DNA of 64,000 nt, taken from contig JAMKCF010000007.1 in NCBI GenBank assembly GCA_023634235.1, positions 868,001 to 932,000 on the forward strand, in the 5' to 3' direction. The translations under genes were made by a program, and so were the position numbers. Positions 1-10,619 of the stretch are shown here, one piece after another. This DNA comes from Pisaster brevispinus. Its lineage: Eukaryota > Echinodermata > Asteroidea > Forcipulatida > Asteriidae. Position 1 is the first letter of the stretch. Each line of letters begins with the position of its first letter. Under the pieces are notes generated by a model that saw only the letters and a program-made list of their open reading frames with translations, was not told where the DNA came from and did not search any database.

Positions 1-1500
1 CTATAAAAACAAAATAGTTTTTAAGTTATTTGTTTTAGTTAAAGCCTTTTTCAACACAGATGCAATCAATGTATGCACAGACTTCCGACAAATTGTTGTT
101 TTTGTTTTACCAATAATTTATTATTCAAGAAGTTATCAATGATTTGAATAATATTTATCATTATGCATAAATAATAATCAAGGAATGGACAGTGCTGGAA
201 CTTTATTTAAGAATGGAATTTTATTCCAGATATATGCTACAGTTACATATACAAATTCAAATACGTTGCATATAGATCAAATAATTTAATATGTTTATTT
301 GTTTCATCCAATCACTGTATAGGCCTACTCAGAACTTTCCAGTGTCCTGTGAAAAATGTCACAAACATCTTACTTGGGCGGGAGGTCTTTTATCATCTAC
401 ACAATAAGTTAATGTTTTAATAACCAAAACCGTATGTTTAATGACGTTATCGTATAACATTAATGTTGTGACTAATATTTATAAAATAGTATTAGCTGTT
501 GCAAAATTTAAGAAATTGAGGTGAATTGACGTGAATTGAAAGCAAATCTGCGCTTCATCTTGTCTCAGGTCATTCCATATTGTATATTTCTTTTGTTATC
601 TTTTGTTTGCTGTTATTGTTGTTGTTTTGATTGTTTTGATTGTTTCCTAAATTGAGAAAAATGAGATCAAATTGAATACATTACTAATACTCGGATTGCA
701 TTTATTCATGCAGACTGGTAATATTTTCACATTTCATGTTTTACCTAATTTTGTAAAATATTTATTGCTAATTAAATAAAGAATCAACACATCCATTTGT
801 TTGTTAACTTTTTTTTGAGAAACCATTTGATATAATATATCAGTGAAATATTAAATAACGTAATGTCAACTTATCATTTAAATGATAGCCAAGGAAGTAA
901 AGACAATTTTAATTATAAAAAAAATATGTAGAACAACGCTGGATATTGTTTCCCGGATAACTGCTTTGGTAAACACACGTTATTGCATACTGATCAAATA
1001 AGTAAATATTATTACAAACATGAAATATTATGTCAAATGACGTACTCGGATACATTGAATAATAATTGATAAATGTGCTATTTTGTTTACTGTCTGTTTT
1101 GTCTTAGTCTGCTTTCATTCCATAGTGTCAGATGGTTTATTCAATAGTTGGATTCTAAGCTATCGTTTTACCTTGAGACGTATTGTGCAATTTGTTTACA
1201 AACTGGTGTTTTATCAGATCGTATTACAGGCAAGGTAAATACATATATTTTATTCAGATAAAAACATACAATTGTAAGAAAGGTTATGAAACAGATTGGG
1301 AAGGCTTGAAGAGTTGCCTGAATGAGTAAGCGATTGCCTGAATGAGTTTCAATTGCACTGTTATTAGAAACAACACACACAGGATGTCACATTAGATCCG
1401 GGAAGTACTAGAAATCAAAACAATAATCAATGTCATGTGACGTACTCGGCTACAATGAATGTTATGATATTAAATAGTAATGTTTCAAACTTATATTGCG
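1..1500. repeat. Duplicated intergenic flank block, first copy
   Basis: No gene is visible. The block repeats, with many substitutions, at about 22850-24300 and 40440-41850. Shared landmarks are the phrase TTATCAATGATTT, the phrase TGACGTACTCGG (near 1039 and 1439) and the phrase TCACATTAGATCCGGGAA (1387 onward). In the second copy this sequence follows receptor A, so this first copy probably lies downstream of another receptor unit outside the window. The short ORFs here have no recognisable domain. Confidence 0.6.
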
Positions 1501-2276
1501 CCCCTTACATGCACATGATCAAAAGATAGGTCCTATGAAGGATAAGACGAAGAAAAAACCCAAACCCTAGTCACCAGGCCAGTGCCCGAAACACAGTAAG
1601 GGGATACGTATGTCCCATCAACAGAGAACTACGAGCTACGTATTACAATTACATATAGGCCTATCCCTGCTTGTATCGGTAATGTTTTGATATGTTCAGG
1701 AGACAGACGCCTCTAACCCTTGCTATGAAAAACAATCTAAACTAGCTGGCAAAGCGACCATAGAAGACAGACAAAAATAACATAAACTACAAAACCATCA
1801 AAAACACACTAAAAAGCGGCTTTAAAAAGATGTGTTTATTTATGTATACATTTCTGTGGCAAGTTTCTGTCCGCTATACGTATATGCAACGGTAGCGCAT
1901 TCCAAAGGTTTGAGGCTTCCGCAGAAAAAGCCCTATCACAAAAGCCAACATTTTACCAGTGGGATAATCTAAGAACAGACCATTATTACCTGACCGAACT
2001 TGATAAATAGATACTTTCCGGATGGTAACAAGATCCTGTAGATCTTTGGAAAAAGGCCAGAAGAGCTTTGATGAAAATCAACAAAAGGATTTTAAAAATA
2101 ATCCTGTACAAAACTGGCAGCCAATGTAAATGACGAAGTCTTGGTGTAATTTGCTCAAAGCGTTGTGTGTTAGTACAGTTCTGGCTGCAGCATTTTGAAC
2201 CCTTTGTTTGGCTCTTTGTGACTTTGGCAGACCATACACATGGCTATTACAATAAGCAAGACGACTGGTCACAAAT
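1501..2276 (-). mobile_element. 3-prime end of a CR1/L2-group LINE (fragment 1)
   Basis: Reading the minus strand, 2078-2272 encodes the RT C-terminal signature RLAYCNSHVYGLPKS followed by RVQNAAART. Further on, about 1840-1945, a frame reads DRAFSAEASNLWNALPLHIR and soon ends in a stop. Both are typical of the extreme C terminus of ORF2 in CR1/L2-group non-LTR retrotransposons. The catalytic RT core is absent, so this is a 5-prime-truncated, frameshifted dead copy. The part below about 1830 would be 3-prime untranslated sequence; its end is not defined. Confidence 0.75.
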
Positions 2277-2435
2277 TATTTTATTTATTTATTTATTTAT
2301 TACAATATCTTTATACAGGATAAAAAGATCAGCAAAAGCTGTTTTACATCAATGTCCTGTTATACATTAAAAAAAATAATAATAAAAAAATACAACGAAA
2401 GCAACACACACAAAAAAGAAGAATACAAAGAAAAG

Positions 2436-3610
2436 CTACTTGAAATACAGTTTCTTATATAAACGTTTAAAATTGTCAATGGAGGAGGAACTTTGAATGG
2501 AAGAGGGAATATTGTTCCAAACTTTAGCACCGGCAAACTTAAAAGATTGTTTAAAGCACTCGACGTTATGTATAGGGATAACAACATTAAGAGAGTTTGC
2601 ATTTCTTGTGTTAATACCATGCCTATCGAAGTACATTTCTACGTCATTGCATAGTTGACTTGGAGCAAGCCCGTGAACACATTTATAAAATAGACATGCT
2701 AAAAAGAAATCTCTTCTTTGTTCCACGGTTTGCCAAGATAAATGATTAACCCTCGATTAAGCCATCAGGCACTTTTCAGGTGTCCGTTTTTAATTAAAAA
2801 GTAATTACTCCGCCATTTTATTTTATTTGTATTTAAAAAATGTAAGGTTCCTCAACTACACCTAGCCAAATAGCATGCCAATTGTCTTGTTACCATCGGG
2901 GTTGATTTCACACCAAAAAAAAAATCCACCAATGACCAGTTCTCCCGGTATTCCCTTGGGAAATGTAAGAAATGTAAGAAATTATGATGTTTTTGCTGAC
3001 TCATCAAACACGAGGGTTTCATTCAAACAAATGGCTTAGAGACACTTGTGGGCTGATCTCAATGGAAATTTTGCTTGAATTTATTTTATTTAGTCACAAG
3101 GGTCTATATCCAATAGTTTGGGCGATTTAAACATGCAAAATTACACGCAAAATATCAAACGGACACTTGAAAAGTGCCTGATGGCATAAGTGTGTGATTT
3201 TTTTTTGATGGTGTCACGAAGAGTTAATAAGGTCTTCACCACGAACGTTCTTATAATCAAAATTGTTGGAGACAACCCTTGCAGCTCTTTTCTGCAGTCT
3301 GAGAAGTGCCCTTTTACTATTTATTGAACAATTTCCCCACACAGAACACGCATAATCGAAGCAGGGTTGAATGGTCGTTTTGTAAAGCGTGTCAAGTAAA
3401 CGACTGTTAAATGTATGCCTAATCCTACATAAAGAGTACACTTTGTAAGCAATAGATTTACAGAGATTCCTGACATGCAATTCCCAGGTGAGGTTATTGT
3501 CAACTTTAACTCCTAGGTAACGAACATTATTTACTTATTTAGTTCAAGTTGAGTGCCCTCAAGATGAATATTCAGTTTGTTGGTAGTGTGAGTATGATGA
3601 GGTTTTTGGC
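2436..3610 (-). pseudogene. LINE reverse transcriptase C-terminal remnant
   Basis: The minus frame reads RYLGVKVDNNLTWELHV (about 3475-3530), then KVYSLCRIRHTF and PCFDYACSVWGNC (3214-3480). After the inserted TIR element it continues as FYKCVHGLAPSQL and GAKVWNNIPSSIQ (2436-2726). These are the thumb and C-terminal motifs of CR1/L2-group RT. No F/YxDD catalytic motif remains. The 5-prime edge joins the zinc-knuckle ORF near 3610, marking the internal deletion junction. Confidence 0.75.
2757..3190. mobile_element. TIR (MITE-like) element nested in the LINE
   Basis: The left end reads GCCATCAGGCACTTTTCAGG and the right end is its near-perfect inverse (CACTTGAAAAGTGCCTGATGGC region). The inverted ends are about 28 bp and enclose about 430 bp without coding sequence. 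The element separates two pieces of one RT reading frame, so it inserted after the LINE. The target duplication is unclear (TTAA on the left, ATAA on the right). Confidence 0.7.
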
Positions 3611-4930
3611 CTTGTGCCCAAGGGATGAGCAAATCCAACACTGGACTGGACCACCAGGGCGACATTGATTCTTCATGTGTCCAGTTTCCCCACAATAATG
3701 GCAGGTTGGCTGGTGGTTTGGCGTAACCATATTGGGTCTGGTGTTTTCAGCTCGAAATGGGGCTGCAGCAGTTCCAGAAGTTCGCCTTCTGTAGTTATCA
3801 GGGACACGAGGTGGGGCTCCATTGCGATGGATTGGTGTCCTGATGTTGGTTGGTTGTTGTCTTGGTTGTTGTCTCCTCATGTGCGAGGGGGGATGGTTGG
3901 GGGTGCCTGTCGTGGGCTATAACGGGGAAATCTCTGTTTCTCAGGCACAGCAATCAGCCTGCTTACATGCAGGTTATTCGGCCATTTCCTTGTTCCTATG
4001 TGGGGAGTGCATTGGACTTTTTCAGCGAAACCAATGTTTTTTAGGAGACGTTGAGTTCCCACATGAGACAGGTGGAGACCGTCTATGGCAAGTGTGGCTT
4101 CGTCGACGGTGTCGTCCCGGAACTTGAAGTTGGTATCGTTGTTCACGAACGTAATGCCACAGTCCTCGGCTAAGGTACACATAAGTTGGTTTATTGTGCT
4201 AGCTGTTTCCATGTCCACCTTACCATCAAATCTGGGAAGGATGCTGGATAGGATGATCTTTTCAGCTTTTTTGTTTTGCTTGATCCACCATGTTCTTGCA
4301 GTCGTCAAGAATTTTGTCAGTAGGTTTCTTTGTTGATGCGTCATTGGTACCCCACACTATGGTAATACCACTGTACCTTTTGCTTTTGATGCTTTTTAGT
4401 TTGATCCTTATATCGTCGAATTTGGCTCCCCATGTGAGTTGACGATCAGGTCATCTGATGTATTTATCACGTTACGAAGTAGGGAATCGCCAATGAGCAA
4501 GTGATCATCAGATGTCTCAATTTCGTCCTCGTCTTCAGAGTCAATATCGATGGTTGAAGAAATCTCTGGTATAATGCCAGCTGTTTGTGTAACCTCCTTC
4601 AAGCTACTACAAACTGTTTTGAGAGTTTCATCAAGCTTATTTTGGTTGGCAATAAGCTGGTCAAGTTGTGACTGTTGATTTTTGACTACACTAGTGAGAG
4701 ACTTATTCATTGTAGCCAGGTTACTCATAGCAGTTAGTAGGTGTGAAATATCCGTTGGCATGAAGCGGCAGGTAAAACATGGCCAAACTCCCAAGGCCTC
4801 GTCTTTAGGAAGTTTCATGCAGGATTCGTGGTACCAATGTCCACATATGCAGCATCGGAGTATCCAAGTCAGTGGACTTCTGGTATTTTCTAGTAGTGCT
4901 ATCCTTTAAAGTGGCCATTTGCGATAAGTA
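3572..4930 (-). pseudogene. LINE ORF1: PHD-like finger, coiled region, SGNH esterase, CCHC knuckles
   Basis: Minus-strand pieces read in order: a PHD-like zinc finger (CCICGHWYHESC, then WPCFTC) near 4780-4860; a Gln/Asn/Leu-rich helical stretch (about 4580-4740); esterase block I IGDSLLRNV near 4480; esterase block III WGTND near 4340-4370; esterase block V DGLHLSHVG near 4065; and two zinc knuckles (CHYCGETGHMKNQC and CWICSSLGHKAKN) near 3610-3700. GDS, GxND and DxxH are the SGNH hydrolase signatures seen in CR1-clade ORF1 proteins, where the domain is thought to bind membranes or lipids; zinc knuckles bind nucleic acid. A frameshift between about 4385 and 4408 breaks the esterase, and the N terminus before the finger is also out of frame. 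Confidence 0.75.
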
Positions 4931-5060
4931 GTCGTTCGTATCCATGGTGTACTTGTACATGCAGTAAAGCGTATACAGTTTAGTTACGTGCCTCCAAACA
5001 CGAGACAGAATACACAGAAAAAGTCCAAAATCACTATCAGGAATGGAATTTAGCACACAA

Positions 5061-6179
5061 AAAACTCACTCAGTTTGACAGAAATATTGTAGTTGAAAGT
5101 CAATGCTGGATGGTTCCTTGATGGTAGATGAAAATGTGTGATTTAAGACGATTTTGAATACAGTTTCGTTGAGCATCAAGTTTTCATACCCTCCTCCTCA
5201 GAAGGGCGCCCTCTAATTGAATTAGTTTTAAAGAAAGTCTTGTTTTAGGCCTGTGCTAAACGTCGCACTTTTGCCGTGTCGAACTCAGAAGATTTTCGCG
5301 CGGTAAGATTGCGGCACTTAAATTGAATCGGTGACAAGCGTCGAATTTAGTAAAATATTTTGCCGCGTTTAAAGAAATTCATAATGGCGACGTGGGAGAA
5401 AAATGCAAAAGAGTTATGTTTCTTAATGGCAATTCGAGCTGACACTCGTAGTTTTGTTTTATTAATGAAAAAATAATTGTTACCAAGCTTAAATGTCGTC
5501 ATTACTGTTACAACAGTTGATGAGTGGCGTTCACCGTGACAAACAAAATCGATTATAATTCCGAAATTTACAGAATATTATGCTTGTTCAGTGTTCCCCA
5601 TCCCCTCTATATCAGCTACGGTACAGACAAGGAGAACGTTCACATTAAGAACAATACACACACAACACGTTCCCAACGCTTTGAGCATGCGTATTCCCAA
5701 AGGACATCGCCCGACTGAGAATTCAATTCGATTCGACACAGCAAGAGCACGACGTTTGTCATTACGTCGTGTAACTACCTTCTAGCACGGCAGAGCTTGC
5801 CGTGCTACACGGCAGTGTCGAACTCAAATCAAAGGTTTGCGCTAAACGTCGCTCTTTTGTCGAATTTAATTCAGACATTTTTTTATTATTTGAGATTGAC
5901 TAAAGCTGCAGAGCAAGCCATGTTGATGTGGGTGGCCATAAGTTTAGAATCAACATTCCATTAACATTTTGCTGGAGACCCATGAATTCAAGAAGTGCTA
6001 AAAACGTTTAGTGTTTGGACCATCAGATGTGTCAACCTGAATGTTAAAATCTTAACCGGTTATTAAAACTGGTCCAGGAGATAAAATAAGTGATTCCAAA
6101 TAATCGGCAAAACCCCCCCCCCCCCAAAAACCAAAACAATTAACTGTACAAGGGTGGCTAACTGAGTATGGTGGCCTCT
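5061..6179. other. Intergenic stretch with direct repeat and hairpin
   Basis: No gene is recognised. GCTAAACGTCGCACTTTTG (near 5256) recurs as GCTAAACGTCGCTCTTTTG (near 5841), both next to GTGTCGAACTCA, which suggests a small repeat or the ends of an unidentified element of about 0.6 kb. A perfect 10-bp hairpin, TAGCACGGCA with its inverse TGCCGTGCTA, sits at about 5783-5807. A run of C occurs near 6112-6124. Confidence 0.4.
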
Positions 6180-6940
6180 AAATGATTACAATTCGTAATT
6201 TAAACGAATTAATCTCTAAATTCCATTCGGAAAACTCAAATAAATCTACTTCATCTCAAGCATTTTTCTTGACCTGCAAATGGTCTCAAAAAATAAAGCA
6301 GTGCCTCCTCAAACGGTTTTTCCGGGGATGATCCAATAATCTAAAACCATGTGGAGTTGCATCAACCTTGTGGGCAACATCCATATCTGTTAACCAAGTC
6401 TCTTTAAGGACAAACAACTCAGCCTTGCTATTAATAGCTTAATAAACAAAATCAGCTGTTTTATTTATAAGAGTTCTGGTATTTAGGCAACAAAGTTTAA
6501 TTAGATCATCAGAGGAATCGACAGAATTGACAACAATGTGTTTAAGGACAGAAGAGTACGGTTTTCCAAAGCTCACTTATTATGTGAGTAATCAAGCCGG
6601 TGACCAATATGGACAAGTATTTTTATCCATAGTTACAATGACCCACTCTTCTTCCCGCAAAATTCAGTTCGCGTTCAGAATCGATAACAATCCAGGCGGA
6701 ATGGATTTGATAAAAAGTCTTACGGATGTTAACCAGCTGACTACGAGATCACATTCTAGTTCTATTATACATGTTAGAAGGCGATTTTTCTGTATGCATA
6801 AAATGCGACCCTTCTTTGCTAGTTCACCCAGTGCGAGGGCCTGCATGGGTTATCATACATATCAAAAAATCGTGTTATTTCCTGCTGAGGGTCATGATCA
6901 GGAATAACTAGAATAGTTTGACTACGTTTGGACCGTTTGA
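6180..6940 (-). mobile_element. 5-prime fragment of a CR1/L2-group LINE: endonuclease N terminus
   Basis: On the minus strand about 6300-6540 reads SSDDLIKLCCLNTRTL, then NSKAELFVLKETWLTD and LLDHPRKNRL. This is the start of an apurinic-like endonuclease domain (N-R-L block and the catalytic E in the KETWLTD block). One in-frame stop interrupts it, and the rest of the endonuclease and the RT are absent. The upstream part (about 6540-6900) is homologous to 60835-61030 on the plus strand, so the two fragments are from one LINE family. Confidence 0.7.
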
Positions 6941-7279
6941 TTAGATAATGAAACTGTTGAGACATTTAATCCAGTTCGGCACAGCTTTTTTGTTACCACA
7001 CGACAGGGTGGGTGTGATTGGCGCAACAAAATTAGTCAGACACATGTACAGATTTGAAGACACAAAATACTCATTTCTGATAGTTAGCAGCAGCAAAGAG
7101 TTGAACCCATTGCGACTTCCAGATGTAAAAACACCAACCAACGAGCACGGGCACGGGCACGGGCAACAGCCATTGTGAATACACATTACAAAAGAGAGCA
7201 CTGGACCGGAGATAAAAAGCACATCAAAAACATCAATGTAACAAGCAATACGTACCGGATAAAGCACCAAAACGTTTTA
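6941..7279. other. Intergenic, no gene seen
   Basis: No conserved domain is visible in any frame. The stretch carries a short hexamer array (GGGCAC repeated three times, about 7148-7165). The open frames crossing it are low-complexity artefacts. Confidence 0.4.
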
Positions 7280-7745
7280 GAACAAATGTTTGCCTTTTCT
7301 ATATTTTAATATTTTCAATTGTGGTTTTTGCTGACTAACATTATGATTATTACTATAAATCGTTTATTGGTTCTAACAAATCATGTTTACATCCGACTGC
7401 CTTAAAAACGTACAAGAGTCAATCAGGAAGAGGGAGAGAAAACAGAGAGTTAAACTATGTTGAGAGGGGATTCCACCCGAAGTAATGTATTTGGGAAATC
7501 TTTCACCCCAAAACATAATAATCTGAGGAAGGATTTGTGCATAAATCTTGTCTTAGAGAGTTAGTATTTGTTCACGATTGCTTTGGCCCAGAATGCTGTT
7601 GGTACCCGTTGTCACCTCACTAAACGTGGATGGACTCGACGGTTCTTCTCTTCGACACATTTTTGCTGTTTTTTACAAAAGCAAGATAGAGACTGTATTC
7701 AGCTGAAAACTGGCATATAGATCAGCATAACGATGAAAAACAATA
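7280..7745 (+). repeat. Upstream flank of a missing receptor copy
   Basis: This stretch matches, in order, the flanks upstream of receptor B (25720-26340) and receptor D (43730-45140). Shared phrases include CGTTTATTGGTTCT, CAAGAGTCAATCAGGAAGAG, GGGGATTCCACCC-type sequence, the block around GTGCATAAAT, and AACGATGAAAAACAAT, which parallels the block before receptor D. No receptor reading frame follows. Instead the sequence passes into a Penelope-like element, so the gene of this unit is lost or displaced. Confidence 0.6.
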
Positions 7746-7764
7746 TATATAACTCTTAACTCTT

Positions 7765-7965
7765 AACTATCCCTCTTTACAGGTTTCTAAATAACCTGTT
7801 TTTCCACAAGGTTTCCTAACTTGTTCTCTCTACAGGTCTCTTATTAACCCGTTCTTTTTCCCACAGGTTTCATAACTTTTTCTCTTTTCAGGTTTTCAAA
7901 TAACCCCTTTTTCTCACAGGTTTATTTACTTGTCCCTTTTTGTTACCCATACTTTCCACAGGAAT
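7765..7965 (+). repeat. About 28-bp imperfect tandem repeat, pyrimidine-rich with CAGG
   Basis: Six or so degenerate units occur, each of the form pyrimidine tract, ACAGGTTT, short A/T stretch, AACCxG/T. Examples are CTCTTTACAGGTTTCTAAAT, TCTCTCTACAGGTCTCTTAT and CTCTTTTCAGGTTTTCAAAT. Each unit resembles a vertebrate-style 3-prime splice acceptor. The array ends about 50 bases before the Penelope-like ORF and may be its 5-prime leader. Confidence 0.55.
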
Positions 7966-8014
7966 GTTTTTATAACTTTTCTCTCAATATTCCTAGCTTT
8001 CTATGACATAACTC

Positions 8015-9955
8015 ATGGCACTCCCTACTGAAACAAAGTGCATTTTCCGTAAGCTACGCAAACTTAAAGAAAAGAACATTCGCTACTTGTCACATCTTCA
8101 CAACTACCGCTTTTATCGTTTGTCTCGTATTCTGCCTAAAGGACTACAGATCAAGTGTGCCCCTTCCTTTGGGGACCTTGATCCCTCCTTTCTTAAGAAA
8201 TGGAACAAGACACTCACAAACACGTCTTTCCAATTGCTTACACTGCTAGAAAATCAATGTCAACAATACATTGATAACCATTCACTTGAGATAGTAGACA
8301 CTGAATCTCAACTCAAAGAGTCATGCTCTAATCAAGAGTTTGAACATTTACAATATATCATTCTGTCTAACGTCAATCACCTACGGTCCACCCTATTGGA
8401 CAAACAGAACAAGAAACGCATGAATGTCCAAGCTAACCATAAGAAATACTCTCATAGGCGTTTCCACAGTAAGAGGCCAACTATTGTTCCTGATACTGAC
8501 AGGTCACTAGTTGCACCACGTACAGTAGTTAGCCTAACCTATCTGACAAAGTTCTAACCGACCCAAAGGTTAAACTCCTCTTAAGGGGTCTTAAATTTTG
8601 CCCCATACCCAGAGAACCGGACCAATTGTCTTTTCAACAAGACATGGCCCAATTCAATCGTAGGTTACGCCTACGTGAATATTTTCATGTAGAGCCCTCC
8701 ACAGATGACGAGTCATCTGTGGACGTCTAACCCACCCGCAACCGCTTCAAGGAGAAAAGTCGTTGGGTACCCCCTAAGAACCGAGATGTAGCTCTTGATA
8801 CCTACATCAATTCAGTCAGCTCCGAGGTTCTTAAGGTCCCTAATACCTGGGCACCAAACAACCTCCCCCAAGATGAACGTCACGCTCTAACACAGCTCCG
8901 CCAATCACCAGACATAGTGACTAAACGTGCTGACAAGGGGTCCGCAGTTGTAGTCATGAACACACATGACTACATAGCTGAGGGCCTCAGACAACTCAGC
9001 AACACTGATCATTATATTGAATGTGACACTGACCCTACTCAATCATTTTCCAAACAAATCAGTGACACCTTGGTTAGAATCCACAATGCCAACGGTATCG
9101 ACAAAGATACCTTCAACTATCTCCTACCACAGGACCCCCGTACAGCACGCTTCTACCTTCTACCTAAGATACACAAGCCCAACAACCCAGGCCGACCCAT
9201 TGTATCTGGTAATGGTAGCCCTACAGAGCGCATTTCTGAGTTTGTAGATAGCTTTCTCAACCCCTTTGTCCCCGGCATCCCTTCCTTCATAAAGGACACC
9301 ACAGACTTCCTCCATAAGCTAGAGGATGTCAAACATCAAATACCTGACCCTGCTTTTTTGGTTACTCTAGATGTTTCATCACTGTACACTAACATACCCC
9401 ATAATGAAGGCATGAGTGCATGTGTCTCTGCTCTCAGGGGCAACAAACAATCCCGCCCCTCAGTGATACATGTTAAGGAACTCATCAGCCACATTCTCAC
9501 TAAGAACAACTTTTCATTTACTGACAGGCATTTTCTACAGATACAGGGTACCGCCTTGGGTACAACAATGGCGCCCTCATATGCCAACATTTTTATGTCT
9601 GACTTAGAGGAAAAACTTCTGTCCTCTGCCCCCCAGCCGCCCACTAGTTTGGTGGAGATTTATTGATGATATTTTCTCTATCTGGTGTGGTAGTCAAGAC
9701 AGCTTGGTTGAGTTTATTGACCATATAAACTCATTCCACCCAACCATAAAGTTCACTACTAAATACTCTCTAACAAGTGTTAACTTTCTAGATGTAACTA
9801 TAAGTAAATCCCCTAGCGGCATTGCTACGGATGTATACAGCAAACCCACTGATACCCACCAGTACCTTCTCTCCAACAGTTGCCACCCCAGTCACTGTAA
9901 GAAGGCAATTTCTTACAGTCAGGCCTTGCGCTCTTTTTCTCAATTTAATTTGACT
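8015..9955 (+). pseudogene. Penelope-like element 1: N-terminal region and reverse transcriptase, 3-prime truncated
   Basis: The ATG at 8015 opens the N-terminal domain (MALPTETKCIF, 180 codons to 8557). The reading then shifts frame, reads LLRGLKFCPIP and meets a stop near 8729, and reopens as RADKGSAVVVMN (DKG motif). RT motifs follow: [31 protein letters not shown] (A), QGTALGTTMAPSYANIFM (B), and FIDD (C) near 9661-9672. One extra C in a C-run near 9631 shifts the frame just before motif C. The thumb ends near 9945 and the GIY-YIG endonuclease is missing. It is dead, but the catalytic FIDD is preserved in sequence. Nearly the same protein is found in the elements at 13741-15760 and 34506-35600. 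Confidence 0.85.
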
Positions 9956-10619
9956 TGACATTAAATACTTTTTCATCGATCCTAACTTGCTTTGTGACTG
10001 TTCTCTTTATTAATCAGTAGTTTGTACATGATCAGGTGCATCATGTACGAAGGGCCAGTCTTGATGCGGGGGAGGGGGGGGGGGGGCACCAGTAACACGG
10101 CACCAGCGTTGAAACTAGATTAATTTGACTTTTCACTCGACCAGACCAGTCTCATCCGAGACCAGTGATGCTTGTAAAAATTCTTATTCAGGATGTAGTG
10201 ATGCATAATGGGAGCGATTGAACTGCGATCGGCGCGATGCATACAATCATTGTATGTACACACACGATAATATAACGCAGGCTCCATGGATAAAGTCCTT
10301 AACCAAAGTTACAAGAAGAATATTGCCATCGATCCCTAGTTGTATTACAAAGCAAAGCGTGCAATAAATATGTGCAATGGATTTACATAACAAAGCTATG
10401 GCATTATTGTTGATAGTCAAATCTATCGTAAACACGAAGAGGAGACGGGTGTTTTAGTTCAATGGGAATAGTAAACTAGCGAGCCAAGACTCTCTCGAAA
10501 CAGATTTTATACATGGTTGTACCCGCAAGTTTACTATTTAGTATTTATAGTTACTTCTTATTTTTCGCACCATGCAAAGCTACCATTTATTGATGTTGTT
10601 TATTGTTCAACTTATCACT
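9946..10619 (+). repeat. Receptor-unit upstream flank (distal part) with G-run
   Basis: The part 9960-10060 matches 49890-49985 upstream of receptor E (shared CATCGATCCTAACTTG, GTGCATCATGTACGAAGGG). It is broken off at a long G-run (10070-10086), and the homology resumes at 13121 after a LINE and a MITE. The part 10090-10619 has no recognised gene. Confidence 0.5.

Larger units (their letters stand above)
2277..5060 (-). mobile_element. Internally deleted CR1/L2-group LINE (fragment 2)
   Basis: On the minus strand this copy keeps a 5-prime ORF1 (about 4930 to 3610) and then runs directly into the last part of the RT ORF (about 3610 to 2436). The endonuclease and the RT palm are missing. It ends in an (AAAT)n-type short tandem tail at 2277-2300, typical of CR1/L2-like 3-prime ends. 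A TIR element (2757-3190) splits the RT remnant. ORF1 carries at least one frameshift. The copy is non-autonomous and dead. Confidence 0.75.
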
